Below, one piece after another: positions 8,247-16,858 of a stretch of DNA of 64,000 nt; position 1 is the first letter of the stretch, and every line of letters starts with the position of its first letter. This stretch comes from Pseudomonadota bacterium. GTDB taxonomy: Bacteria > Pseudomonadota > Gammaproteobacteria > Burkholderiales > Burkholderiaceae_C. The stretch is from assembly GCA_018241265.1 (NCBI GenBank), contig JAFEEF010000068.1, positions 62,001 to 126,000 of the forward strand. Reading direction: 5' to 3'. The position numbers and the translations under genes are program-made. The notes under the pieces were generated by a model. It saw nothing but the letters and a program-made list of their open reading frames with translations. It did not search any database and was not told the DNA's origin.

Positions 8247-9431
8247 ATGGACCAAGACGACCTCGACTACCGCCAGCAACTCGCCCGCCGGCTGCTGTCG
8301 CAGGGCATCGGACCGAACGACCTCGACAACCGCGCTGCGCCGTTGACGCGCGATGCGCTCGCCGCGGCACCCCGCCTGGCCATCGCGTTTCCCGACGGCA
8401 CGCGCCCGACGCCGGTACCGATCACGCCGGTGCCGGCCCTCGATGCGCCGCTGCCGGCCGCCGACGTCGTCGTCGTCACCTGGACGGTCGACGAGACGAC
8501 CGCGCTCAGCGACGTCATGACACCCGGCATCACGCGCGACCACTGGATCCGCTATGCGCACCACTACGCCGACTATTTGCCGAAGATCCGTCCCGGGGCG
8601 CCGGCCCGCGCCGCGCAGCGGCTCGGCAGCTACTGCCTGACGACGATAGGGACGAAGCGGGTGCTGTGCTTCAAGTCCGAGCTGCACCTGAACCAGGACG
8701 GCGTCGTCCATCCGCCGCTCGGCGCGCCCGGCAATGCGACCTTGCCGGTGAAGGACCTGTTCCACCAGATCATCGACGAGACCGGCGCGTCGCTCGTCAT
8801 CACGACCGGCACGGCCGGCGCGGTCTACAGCGGCCAGGATCTGGGCGACGTCGTCGTGACGCGCGGCGCGCGCTTCCGCGTGCAGCAGGAGTTCCGCAAC
8901 GCGCCGTTCCGCGACCAGCGCTATCGCTCGGACTGGGAGGTGCCGACGACGCATTTCCACGCCGCGATCGAGATCATGCGCGGCTTCAAGGCGCAGGTCG
9001 CGCAACCCGACTTCGGTCCGCCGACCGCGAGCTACCGGCCCGCGGAGGCGACCCTGCCGACGCCCCGGCCGAGCAATCCGGACATCCGGCTCGACGGCCG
9101 CGACATGCCGGCGTTCCATCCGATCCTGACGACCGACTACTTCGAGTTCGGCACGTCGTCGAACCATCTCGATCACGCCGGCTGCGCGGTCGAGATGGGC
9201 GACGCCGTGCTCGGCCTCGCCGTGCAGGAGCGCGCGGCCGACGGCCGCTCGGCACCGCGCTGGCTCGTCATCCGCAACTGCTCCGATCCGCAGATCAACG
9301 GCGCCTTGCGCGACACGCCGGCCAAGCAGAGCGTGCAGGCGATGTGGGCGGTCTACTTCTATACCGGCTTCGGCTATTGGACGACCGTCAACAGCGCGCT
9401 GGCGACGTGGGCGGTGATCGCAGGGCTGTGA
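8247..9431 (+). CDS. Nucleosidase/phosphorylase-fold-like protein of unknown function
   Basis: This 394-residue protein has an SD (GGAGG, 8236-8240) before ATG 8247. The middle section carries the glycine-rich pattern VITTGTAGAVYSGQDLGDVV, followed by VVTRGARF. This resembles MTA/SAH nucleosidase and purine nucleoside phosphorylase folds, where a GTAG-type turn binds ribose or phosphate. The first 150 residues (TWTVDETTALSDVMTPGITR) and the long C-terminus are not familiar. No signal peptide or membrane segment is visible. It may cleave a nucleoside-like substrate, but catalytic residues cannot be assigned by eye. It ends 8 nt before the convergent NRAMP-type gene. Confidence 0.6.
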   Translation: MDQDDLDYRQQLARRLLSQGIGPNDLDNRAAPLTRDALAAAPRLAIAFPDGTRPTPVPITPVPALDAPLPAADVVVVTWTVDETTALSDVMTPGITRDHWIRYAHHYADYLPKIRPGAPARAAQRLGSYCLTTIGTKRVLCFKSELHLNQDGVVHPPLGAPGNATLPVKDLFHQIIDETGASLVITTGTAGAVYSGQDLGDVVVTRGARFRVQQEFRNAPFRDQRYRSDWEVPTTHFHAAIEIMRGFKAQVAQPDFGPPTASYRPAEATLPTPRPSNPDIRLDGRDMPAFHPILTTDYFEFGTSSNHLDHAGCAVEMGDAVLGLAVQERAADGRSAPRWLVIRNCSDPQINGALRDTPAKQSVQAMWAVYFYTGFGYWTTVNSALATWAVIAGL

Positions 9432-9438
9432 TCAGGGT

Positions 9439-10761
9439 TCAGACGAGCATCGTCGCGAACATCGCGAGCGTCGCCGCCGCCATCGCCGCGGTGGCCGCCC
9501 AGCCGGCCCAGCGCCAGCCGGTGCCCAGCGTGTAGCGGCCCATCACCACGCGGCGCGTCGCCGCCAGCATCACCGCGACCATGACGGGCACCGCGATCAC
9601 CGCGTTGATCACGGCCGCCCAGTAGAGCGTGCCGATCGGATCGAGACCGGCCGCCGACATCGCGATGCCGATCGCGATCGCCGCGGCGATCACGCCGTAG
9701 TACCGCGGCGCCTGCCGCGGCGCCTGCTCGAGCCCCTTGCGCCAGCGGAACAGGCTCGCGACCGCATAGGCCGCAGACCCGGCCAGCACCGGCAGCGCCA
9801 GCAGCCCGGTGCCGACGATCCCGAGGCCGAACAGCGCGAAGGCGAACTCCCCCGCCAGCGGCTTGAGCGCCGCCGCGGCCTGGGTCGTGCTCTCGACCTT
9901 CGTCACGCCCTGGGCATGCAGTGTGGCCGCGGTCGCGACGATCATGAACCAGGCGACGAGGTTCGAGAACGCCATGCCGATCACGGTATCGATCGTGATG
10001 CGGCGCATCTGCGCCGGCGCCTGCGCGGGCGCCGCCCGCAGCGGCCGGTCGCGGCGCACGCGGCCGATCTCCTCGACCTCCTGCGCCGCCTGCCAGAAGA
10101 ACAGATAGGGGCTGATGGTCGTGCCGAAGATCGCGACGATGGTCGTCACGTAGTCGCGGTCCCAATGCCATGTGGGCATCACGGTGCTGCGCAGCGCGGC
10201 CGGCCAGTCGACGTGCACCGCGAAGGCGAGCGCGACATAGGCGAGCAGCGACAAGGTCAGCCACTTCAGCACGGCGGCATAGCGGCGGTACGGCAGCACC
10301 ACCTGCAACGCGAGCGACACCAGGCCGAGCAGCGCCGCATCGACCAGGCGCGAGCCGCCGGCGACCAGCGCGGCCGCGTCGCCCATCGCGTTCAGGTCGG
10401 CGCCGAGGTTGATGACGTTGGCCACGACGAGCAGGCCGACGAGGACGAACACGAGCCAGCGCGGGCAGAAGCGCGCGAAGGTCTCGGTCAGCCCGTGGCC
10501 GGTGACGCGCCCGATGCGCGCGCTCGCGAGCTGGATGCCGACCATCAGCGGGTACGTCAGCAGCAGCGTCCACGCCGACGCATAGCCGAACTGCGCGCCG
10601 GCCTGCGTGTAGGTCGCGATGCCGCTCGGGTCGTCGTCGGCGGCCCCGGTGACGAGGCCCGGGCCGAGCAACGCCCACCAGGCCGGCGGCCGCGATGGGT
10701 CGGCATCGGTCGCATCGCTCGCGGCGGGGGCGGCGTCGCGTCCGGGCTCGGTGGGAGGCAT
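9439..10761 (-). CDS. NRAMP-related divalent metal transporter
   Basis: This 440-residue inner-membrane protein has about 11 hydrophobic segments. In helix 1 the canonical DPGN metal-binding motif is replaced by D44-P45-S46-G47 in the context ADDDPSGIATYTQAG. In the helix 6 region TTISPYLFFWQAAQEVEE stands where Mn/Fe transporters have MPHN. Loss of that metal-coordinating Met is a feature of NRAMP-related transporters associated with Mg2+ rather than Mn2+/Fe2+. It is therefore not called mntH. It is monocistronic, convergent with the nucleosidase-like gene, and carries no MntR-type leader that I can see. Confidence 0.82.
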   Translation of the reverse strand: MPPTEPGRDAAPAASDATDADPSRPPAWWALLGPGLVTGAADDDPSGIATYTQAGAQFGYASAWTLLLTYPLMVGIQLASARIGRVTGHGLTETFARFCPRWLVFVLVGLLVVANVINLGADLNAMGDAAALVAGGSRLVDAALLGLVSLALQVVLPYRRYAAVLKWLTLSLLAYVALAFAVHVDWPAALRSTVMPTWHWDRDYVTTIVAIFGTTISPYLFFWQAAQEVEEIGRVRRDRPLRAAPAQAPAQMRRITIDTVIGMAFSNLVAWFMIVATAATLHAQGVTKVESTTQAAAALKPLAGEFAFALFGLGIVGTGLLALPVLAGSAAYAVASLFRWRKGLEQAPRQAPRYYGVIAAAIAIGIAMSAAGLDPIGTLYWAAVINAVIAVPVMVAVMLAATRRVVMGRYTLGTGWRWAGWAATAAMAAATLAMFATMLV

Positions 10762-10870
10762 GGGCAGACTCGTGTAGCCGCCGACTTTAGATGCAGCAGC
10801 GTATCCGACGGCTCCGGTTCAGGCCGCGCAGGCTTGAGCGACGCCGAGATCAGGCGGATGCCTCTGCGGT

Positions 10871-11761
10871 TCAGCCCGGCAGGCGCTGCAGATAGGACCA
10901 GACCGCGCGCAACTCTTCGTCGGTCATCCGCCGATAGGCCTGCCACGGCATGTAGCGAGGATCGATGGCACGGCCGTCGAGCGTGACGCCGCCGCGCATC
11001 GCGGCGATGAAGGCCGCCTCGCCGGCCTGTCTCCAGCGCCCGCGACGCGTCAGGTCAGGGGCGCGCGGTGCGCCCGGCTCGAGGCCGCGTCCGCCGGTCA
11101 GCGACGTGCCGTGACAGAACGTGCAGCCGCCGATCTCGACGAGGTAGGCGCCTGCATCGCGCGGCGGCCGGGGCGGCGGCGCGCGGTGGTCGATCGTCGC
11201 GGCGCGCACCACGTCGCCCGACAGGCCGAGGTCGATCAGCGCCTTCGCGATCGGCGTCAGCGCGAGCGCGGTACGCTCGTTGTCGACCGGCGGCAGGCTG
11301 CGGAAGTAGGCGATCAGCGCGCCGAGATCGGCATCGCTCAGATGCCGGTAGTGGTCGACCGGCATGAACAGCAATCCCCGCCCATCGCGGCCGACGCCAT
11401 CGCGCAGCGCGCGCACCCAGTCGGCGACGTCGTAGCTTGCGGCGATGCCGCCGCGCCCGCGGGTCAGGTTCGGCGTGTAGCCCTGGCCGAGCAGCGGATC
11501 GTCGAACGCGAGACGCCCGCCGAGATCGTCGCCGTGGCAGATCGTGCAGGCGGCGACCGATGCGGCCAGATGCCCGCCGCGTGCAATCGCGGCCGGATCG
11601 ACCGGCACGTCGACGGTGGCGCGCGGCACGTCGTAGTGGCGGGTACGCGCCGACGGCCAGAATGCCAGGCGCAGCGCGATCGCGGCGGCCGCGAGCGCCA
11701 GCAGCACGGCGGCCGCGAAACCGATGCGCCGCAGCACGCGGCGCACCCCCGTTTGCGTCAT
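10871..11761 (-). CDS. Membrane-anchored dihaem c-type cytochrome
   Basis: This 296-residue protein has an N-terminal membrane anchor (residues 12-32) and two haem c sites, C72-T-I-C75-H76 and C213-T-F-C216-H217. Candidate axial Met residues lie after each (LLFMPVDHYRH, PRYMPWQAY). It resembles the dihaem electron-acceptor subunits of periplasmic dehydrogenases. Its ATG overlaps the stop of the preceding gene by 4 nt, making it the last gene of the ThDP-P450 operon. It may accept electrons from a periplasmic or membrane step of that pathway; no partner dehydrogenase is adjacent. Confidence 0.87.
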   Translation of the reverse strand: MTQTGVRRVLRRIGFAAAVLLALAAAAIALRLAFWPSARTRHYDVPRATVDVPVDPAAIARGGHLAASVAACTICHGDDLGGRLAFDDPLLGQGYTPNLTRGRGGIAASYDVADWVRALRDGVGRDGRGLLFMPVDHYRHLSDADLGALIAYFRSLPPVDNERTALALTPIAKALIDLGLSGDVVRAATIDHRAPPPRPPRDAGAYLVEIGGCTFCHGTSLTGGRGLEPGAPRAPDLTRRGRWRQAGEAAFIAAMRGGVTLDGRAIDPRYMPWQAYRRMTDEELRAVWSYLQRLPG

Positions 11762-12408
11762 TCGAGCGCGCGATTCGTCGCGCGCAGCACCGCCACCGTC
11801 GCCAGCCGCGAGCCGTCGGGGGCGGTCGCGGTCATCTCGAAGCGCACCGGCGCGCCCAGCACGGGTCGCCAATGGTCGACACCCTCGACCCGGCCGAACT
11901 GCGCGCTGATCGACGCGATCGGCGCCCGCCAGGCGGCGAACTCGCCGAGCGCGGTCACGACGGTCTCGATGCCCACGACGCGCAGGCTGTTCGCGACCGT
12001 GCCGAGCGGGCCGAAGTCGAGCACGTTGTCGTACGCGGTCTCGGCGTCGAAGCGGCCGGGATAGAAGACCTGCGGCGCGGCCGCGAACCGGTCGCTGCCG
12101 CCCGGCCCCATGTTGTCGCCGGCGATCGACAGGTCGCCGGTCGCCGCGTCCTGGACGAAGTAGAACAGCCCGGCCGGCATCGGGAACACGCCGGCCGGCC
12201 CGTCGACGCCCGCGATGCGCCATTGCGGCGCGAACACCAGCGCAGCGCGCGGCGCGCCGGCGCTCTCGCGCCGCTCGACCTCGACCCGCACCGTGCCCTG
12301 CAGCGCGACGCGCTGGCCGCCGCGCTCGGCCGTGCCGTGGCCGTCGTAGGCCCACCAGTCGCCGACCTGCAGTTGCGCCATGCGGCGCGTCGGATCGGCC
12401 GCCGTCAT
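11758..12408 (-). CDS. Conserved protein of unknown function in the P450 operon
   Basis: This 216-residue protein has no signal peptide. It is rich in beta-strand patterns (LQVGDWWAYDGHGTAERGG, VALQGTVRVEVERRE, APVRFEMTATAPDGS), suggesting a lipocalin- or DUF3108-like barrel, but I do not recognise the family. The start is fixed by a 4-nt overlap with the upstream SRPBCC gene, and its stop overlaps the cytochrome c start by 4 nt, so it is translationally coupled to both. By context it may bind or process a hydrophobic intermediate; this is inference only. Confidence 0.7.
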   Translation of the reverse strand: MTAADPTRRMAQLQVGDWWAYDGHGTAERGGQRVALQGTVRVEVERRESAGAPRAALVFAPQWRIAGVDGPAGVFPMPAGLFYFVQDAATGDLSIAGDNMGPGGSDRFAAAPQVFYPGRFDAETAYDNVLDFGPLGTVANSLRVVGIETVVTALGEFAAWRAPIASISAQFGRVEGVDHWRPVLGAPVRFEMTATAPDGSRLATVAVLRATNRALE

Positions 12409-12863
12409 GCGCCTGCCCCATGCAGGCTGAGCGCGAGCGCCTCGAGCCGCCGCATCTGCTTCTTCACGAAGAAGCCGAGCGGCACGCGCAGCAGCGCCGC
12501 GGCGATCTTCGCCTTGCCGGTATGCAGCGTGACGTCGATCGCGTAGTCGACGTGGGTGCGCTCGGGTCCCTGGGCGCTGAGCCTGAAGTGCGCCTCGCTC
12601 GAATACGCCGGCGACGGGATCACGAACGCGAAGTGGCGCAACCGCTCGAACGCGATCAGGGTGCCCTCGAACACGCTCACCTTGCTGCCCTGCTTCAGAC
12701 GCTGCACGAACTTCTGACCGACCGGATGCGCCGGATCGCGCGGGCCGAGGTAGCGATGCTCGACCGCGCCTTCGACCCAGCGCACGATCTGCTCGGGCTC
12801 GTCGATGCAGCGCCAGACGATCTCGGCCGGCGCGGCGATGTCGATCGCGGCAGTCAGGCGCAT
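12405..12863 (-). CDS. SRPBCC (START-like) family protein
   Basis: This 152-residue single-domain protein begins MRLTAAIDIAAPAEIVWRCI and continues IVRWVEGAVEHRYLG, the classical opening of SRPBCC/polyketide-cyclase-like domains. It ends in the expected long C-terminal helix (RVPLGFFVKKQMRRLEALAL). Such proteins enclose hydrophobic ligands and act as cyclases, hydratases or carriers. It overlaps the P450-fusion gene by 10 nt and the next gene by 4 nt. With the two SRPBCC-like domains of the fusion, the operon encodes three such folds. Confidence 0.82.
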   Translation of the reverse strand: MRLTAAIDIAAPAEIVWRCIDEPEQIVRWVEGAVEHRYLGPRDPAHPVGQKFVQRLKQGSKVSVFEGTLIAFERLRHFAFVIPSPAYSSEAHFRLSAQGPERTHVDYAIDVTLHTGKAKIAAALLRVPLGFFVKKQMRRLEALALSLHGAGA

Positions 12864-15022
12864 GGCACGATCGGCAGCCGCTCGGGGCCGCGCAGGAAGA
12901 GGCCGACATCGGGCGGCGGGGCCTCGGTCGCGAAGCGCAGGTCGGGCCAGGCATCGAGCAGCCGGTCGATCGCGATCTCGATCTCGATCTTCGACAGCAT
13001 CGCGCCGACGCAAAAGTGCCGGCCGTGACCGAACGCGAGGTGGGCCGCCTTCGGGCCGAAGGCGCGCTCGGGGTCGGCCTCGGCGCGGTCGATGTCGTAG
13101 CGGTCGGGGTCGGCGTAGCGGCGGTCGTCGCGGTTGGCCGCGCCGAGGAAGCACATCACCTCGGCGCCGGCCGGCAGCAGGCCACCCGAGACACGCACCT
13201 CGGCGTTCGTGCGGCGCGGCACCATGTGCGTCGGCGCGGTGCAGCGGAACGACTCGGCGATCGCGCGCGCGACGAGCGCGCGGTCGGCACGCACGCGCGC
13301 GAGCTGATCCGGATGCGCGATCAGGTTGCGCAAGGTCGTCGACAGGCCCTTCTCGGTCGTCTCGCCGGCCGCGAACACCATCAGCATGCCGAAGCGCACG
13401 ATCTCCTCCTCGCCGAGGCGCTCCCCGTCGACCTCGGCGGTCGCGAGCTGCGAGATCAGGTCGTCGCCCGGCTGGCCGCGCCGCCGCGCGACCAGCGGCC
13501 GCAGGTAGGCGTCGAGCTCGTCGCGCGCCTGCACGCCGGCGCGCGCCACGTCGGGGTCGCCCATCAGGTTGAGCGCGCCGCGGATCAGGCCGACGTACCA
13601 GGCGCGGAAGCGCTCGCGGTCCTCGGCGGGCAGGCCGAGGATCGCGGCCATCATGCGCACCGGCAGCTGCGCCGCATAGTCGCGCACGAGGCACGGGTCG
13701 GCGCGCGACTTCAGGCCGTCGATCAGGCCGTCGACCACCGACGTGATGGTCCGCTGCCAGCGCGCCTGGATGTTCGCGCCGCGAAAGGTCGGCGCGAGCA
13801 GCGCACGCTGCGCGTTGTGCTCGCGGCCGTCGAGCTGGATGATGGTGCGGCCGAGCAGCGGCTCGGTCTGCGCCGCATAGCTCGCGGTCGTGAACTCCGG
13901 CAGCGTGAGCGCCGCCTGCACGTCGTCGTGGCGGCTCAGGATCCAGGCCTGCGCAGCGCCGTGGAAGTAGAGCGGATGGTGGTCGCGCATCGCCCGATAG
14001 GCCGGGTACGGATCGGCGACGAAGGCCGGCGCGAAGATGTCGGGCGGCGCTTCGTGGCCCTCCGCATGCTCGTCCTTCGGTACGGCGTCGGCGATGTAGC
14101 TCATGCCGCGCGCGAACGATGCGTGGTTGCCGGCCTCGGCTTCGAGGCGACGCTTGCAGGCCATGTTCTCGGCCACCAGCTCGGCGCGCGACAGCCGCCC
14201 GCAACGCGGCTCGGCGGTGCGGTCCCAGAAGCCGATGCGATGCAGCAGGAAGCCGCGCGCGGCAGGCGAGAACGCGCGCTCCGACGGAATCAGCACGACC
14301 GGATGGCGGCGCACGATGCCGTGGTCGACATAGAAGTAGTCCTGCTCGACGAGCACGTAGTCGGCGAGGCGGTGCGCGGTGTACGTCACGCGCACGCGGC
14401 GCGCGTACTCGTCGAAGTAGTCGCGCCCGTGGCTGCCGTCGCGATCGGGGCGGAACAGCGGCGCCCACAGCGGCAGCCGGGTCGGGTCGCTCAGGTCGGC
14501 CACGGCCAGCTCGATCGGCGCATCGACATACATCGTGTCGGTCTCGATGCGCCAGCGGCTGCCGGCCGGCTCGCTGACGCCGGCGCGCCGCTCGAGCGCC
14601 GCCTTCAGGCCGCGGCCTTCGTAGAGGTGCACCGCCTCGATGCCCTGCATGATCATCGGCGTGCGGCGCGCCGGGTCGATCACGCTGATCCAGTGGATGT
14701 AGCTGCCGTCCTCGGCGCCGTCGGGATCGATGTAGCGCGACGGGAAGACGAACACCGGGTACTGCTTGAAGTAGTCCCGGTAGCGGTAGCCGCACTGCCA
14801 TTCGATCGCGCGGAAGTGCGGATGCGCCAGCGGCCGCACGTGGTAGCACAGCATCGTCTGGTAGCCGGATGCGGTGCCCATCCAGGTGTCGTCGTCGATG
14901 CGCGTGCGCATGCGGCTGCCGAGCGTCCACTCGTCGAGGTTCGGCAGGTGGCGCAGGTAGGCGTAGGCATCGTCGGCGCCGCTCTGCGCGTAGATCGTGG
15001 TGGCGAACGTGTTGGCTTCCAT
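12854..15022 (-). CDS. Fusion: tandem SRPBCC-like domains plus cytochrome P450
   Basis: This 722-residue protein is far longer than a normal P450 (about 400). Residues 1-150 (DAYAYLRHLPNLDEWTLGSR ... EAVHLYEGRGLKAALERR) and about 155-315 (MYVDAPIELAVADLSDPTRL) look like two SRPBCC/START-like domains. From about residue 328 (DIFAPAFVADPYPAYRAMRD) it is a bacterial class I P450. The I-helix is AAGETTEKG, the K-helix ExxR starts at E590 (ESFR), and the haem motif FGHGRHFCVGA contains Cys671. It probably binds a substrate in the N-terminal domains and oxidises it in the P450 domain, using ferredoxin encoded elsewhere. It follows the ThDP enzyme by 18 nt. Domain assignment of the N-terminus is by pattern and less certain than the P450. 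Confidence 0.85.
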   Translation of the reverse strand: MEANTFATTIYAQSGADDAYAYLRHLPNLDEWTLGSRMRTRIDDDTWMGTASGYQTMLCYHVRPLAHPHFRAIEWQCGYRYRDYFKQYPVFVFPSRYIDPDGAEDGSYIHWISVIDPARRTPMIMQGIEAVHLYEGRGLKAALERRAGVSEPAGSRWRIETDTMYVDAPIELAVADLSDPTRLPLWAPLFRPDRDGSHGRDYFDEYARRVRVTYTAHRLADYVLVEQDYFYVDHGIVRRHPVVLIPSERAFSPAARGFLLHRIGFWDRTAEPRCGRLSRAELVAENMACKRRLEAEAGNHASFARGMSYIADAVPKDEHAEGHEAPPDIFAPAFVADPYPAYRAMRDHHPLYFHGAAQAWILSRHDDVQAALTLPEFTTASYAAQTEPLLGRTIIQLDGREHNAQRALLAPTFRGANIQARWQRTITSVVDGLIDGLKSRADPCLVRDYAAQLPVRMMAAILGLPAEDRERFRAWYVGLIRGALNLMGDPDVARAGVQARDELDAYLRPLVARRRGQPGDDLISQLATAEVDGERLGEEEIVRFGMLMVFAAGETTEKGLSTTLRNLIAHPDQLARVRADRALVARAIAESFRCTAPTHMVPRRTNAEVRVSGGLLPAGAEVMCFLGAANRDDRRYADPDRYDIDRAEADPERAFGPKAAHLAFGHGRHFCVGAMLSKIEIEIAIDRLLDAWPDLRFATEAPPPDVGLFLRGPERLPIVPCA

Positions 15023-15040
15023 GCGGATCCTGCTCGCGGT

Positions 15041-16786
15041 TCAGCGTGGCGGAAAGGACGGCTCGGCGTCGCCGCCATCGGCGAGCAGGCGCGCCAGGCC
15101 GCGGTTGCGCGCGGCGGTCGGCGCGCGCGCAGCGGGATCGACGAGCACGTCGACGACGCACGGCCCGGCGGCTTGCAACGCGGCGTCGAGCACGGCGTCC
15201 AGCCCGTCCTCGGCGGCGACGCGCAGGCCCTGCGCGCCGAGCGCGCGCGCGAGCGCCGCGAAGTCGACCTCCGGGAACAGCGCATCGGCGCCGAGGCCGA
15301 GCGCCTGCATGCCCTGATGGCACATGCCGTAGCGGCCGTCGTTGAGCACGATCCAGACCGCGCGCGCGCCGTACTTCACGGCGCTGTGCAATTCGTTGTT
15401 CATCAGCATCGAGCCGTCGCCGACGATCGCGACCGCGCGCCGGCCGCTGGCCAGCGCCGCGCCGACCACGCCGCAGGCCGCATGGCCCATCGCGCCGACG
15501 CCGGTGCTGACGCGGTAGCGGCCCGGCGTTGCGAAGCGCAGGCAGCGCGTGGCCCAGATGAAGGAATGGCCGGACTCGGCAAGCACGATCGCATCGCCTG
15601 CATCGACGACACGGCGCTGGATCGCCTGCATCAGGAACTCCGGTCGCACACGATCGGAAGCGGCGAGCGATGGCGCCGAGGGCGGCGGCGGACGGCTCGG
15701 CAACACGACGCGCGCGGCCGCCGGCCAGCGCACCAGCACGGCGCGCAGGAACGCGCCGACGTCGGCCGAGACCGCGAGCGTCGGCGCATCGGGATAGGCG
15801 GCGCACGGCACCTGCGGGTCGACGTCGACATGGACGAAGCCGCGGCGCACGGCATAGCGCGCGTCCCACAGCGAAGAGGCCTCGCCGAGTCGCGTGCCGA
15901 GCACGAGGATGCGCTCCGCATGCGCCTGCACCCAGGCGGCGACGCCGTCGTGTCCACCCATGCCGCTGACGCCGATGAATTGCGGATGCATCTCCGGCAC
16001 GATGCCCTTGGCGCGCGGCGTGCAGAAGATCGGCGCGCCGGTCCGCTCGATGAAGGCGCGAACTTCGCGCGCGGCACCGCGTGCGCCGTGCCCGATCCAG
16101 ACCGCGAACGGCGCGTCGCGCAGCGCGGCTCCGGCCGCATCGAGCAGCGCCGGCTCCGGCACCGCCGCGACCGGCGCACGGCGCGGCACCGGCAGCGGCG
16201 GCGCTGTGGGCGCCGCTTGCTGCGCGGTCGGCAGCGCGATGTGCGCGACCCAGCCCTGCGGCCGCGCGAGCCCGTTCGCGAGCCGCCGCATCAGCGCCGG
16301 CAGCGCGCCGGGTGCATCGAGCACGGTCGCCTGATGAAACAGCGACCCGGCGGCGTGGAATTCGGCCGGCATCGTGAACGGCGACGTCTCCTGGATCGCG
16401 TGCCGGCCATGGCCGGCCGAAGCGGTGTAGCCCGAAACCAGGATGACGCGCGCGCCCTCGCCGCGCGCCGCCAGCAGGCCGGTCAGCGCGTTGGTCAGGC
16501 CCGGGCCGGTGGTCGTGTAGACGACGACCGGACGTCCGGTCGCGAGACTCGCCTCGGTGGCCGCGAACGCCGCGCCGCTCTCGTGGCGGAAGTGGCAGAC
16601 CTGCCAGGGGCTCGCCGCCATCGCATGCCACAGCGCCGCGATCGCGCCGCCCGAGATGCCGTAGGCGTCGCGAACGCCGAGGTCGGACAGCGACCGGACG
16701 AGCGCCTCGGCCAGCGTGATGCGCGCCTCGGTGTCCCGGACAGCGGACGCATCGGCGACGAGCATCGGTACGGCCATGCGCTCCAT
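15041..16786 (-). CDS. ThDP-dependent enzyme of the acetolactate synthase/benzoylformate decarboxylase superfamily
   Basis: This 581-residue cytosolic protein has the three-domain layout of ThDP decarboligases. The Pyr-domain catalytic Glu is E69 in CHFRHESGAAFAA, followed by VVYTTTGPGLTNALTGLL. The PP domain has the ThDP/Mg2+ motif VGDGSMLMNNELHSAVKYG, with LNDGRYGM after it. It is not clearly IlvB, since there is no small subunit gene nearby. It leads the operon with the SRPBCC-P450 fusion, so a carboligation (acyloin-forming) or decarboxylation supplying the P450 substrate is the best guess. The start may instead be the Met at 16777; both are in frame. Confidence 0.86.
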   Translation of the reverse strand: MERMAVPMLVADASAVRDTEARITLAEALVRSLSDLGVRDAYGISGGAIAALWHAMAASPWQVCHFRHESGAAFAATEASLATGRPVVVYTTTGPGLTNALTGLLAARGEGARVILVSGYTASAGHGRHAIQETSPFTMPAEFHAAGSLFHQATVLDAPGALPALMRRLANGLARPQGWVAHIALPTAQQAAPTAPPLPVPRRAPVAAVPEPALLDAAGAALRDAPFAVWIGHGARGAAREVRAFIERTGAPIFCTPRAKGIVPEMHPQFIGVSGMGGHDGVAAWVQAHAERILVLGTRLGEASSLWDARYAVRRGFVHVDVDPQVPCAAYPDAPTLAVSADVGAFLRAVLVRWPAAARVVLPSRPPPPSAPSLAASDRVRPEFLMQAIQRRVVDAGDAIVLAESGHSFIWATRCLRFATPGRYRVSTGVGAMGHAACGVVGAALASGRRAVAIVGDGSMLMNNELHSAVKYGARAVWIVLNDGRYGMCHQGMQALGLGADALFPEVDFAALARALGAQGLRVAAEDGLDAVLDAALQAAGPCVVDVLVDPAARAPTAARNRGLARLLADGGDAEPSFPPR

Positions 16787-16858
16787 GCCGGGTCTGGACC
16801 TCCGGATGAGGAAAAGGTCACCGCACGCCGGCGCGGCGTGCGGTGCGGTGCGGCCGCA

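Noticed and set aside
15034..15060. Gap between the ThDP gene and the P450 fusion as an operon break
   Set aside because: The gap is only 18 nt on the same strand, with no terminator hairpin, so one transcript is more likely.
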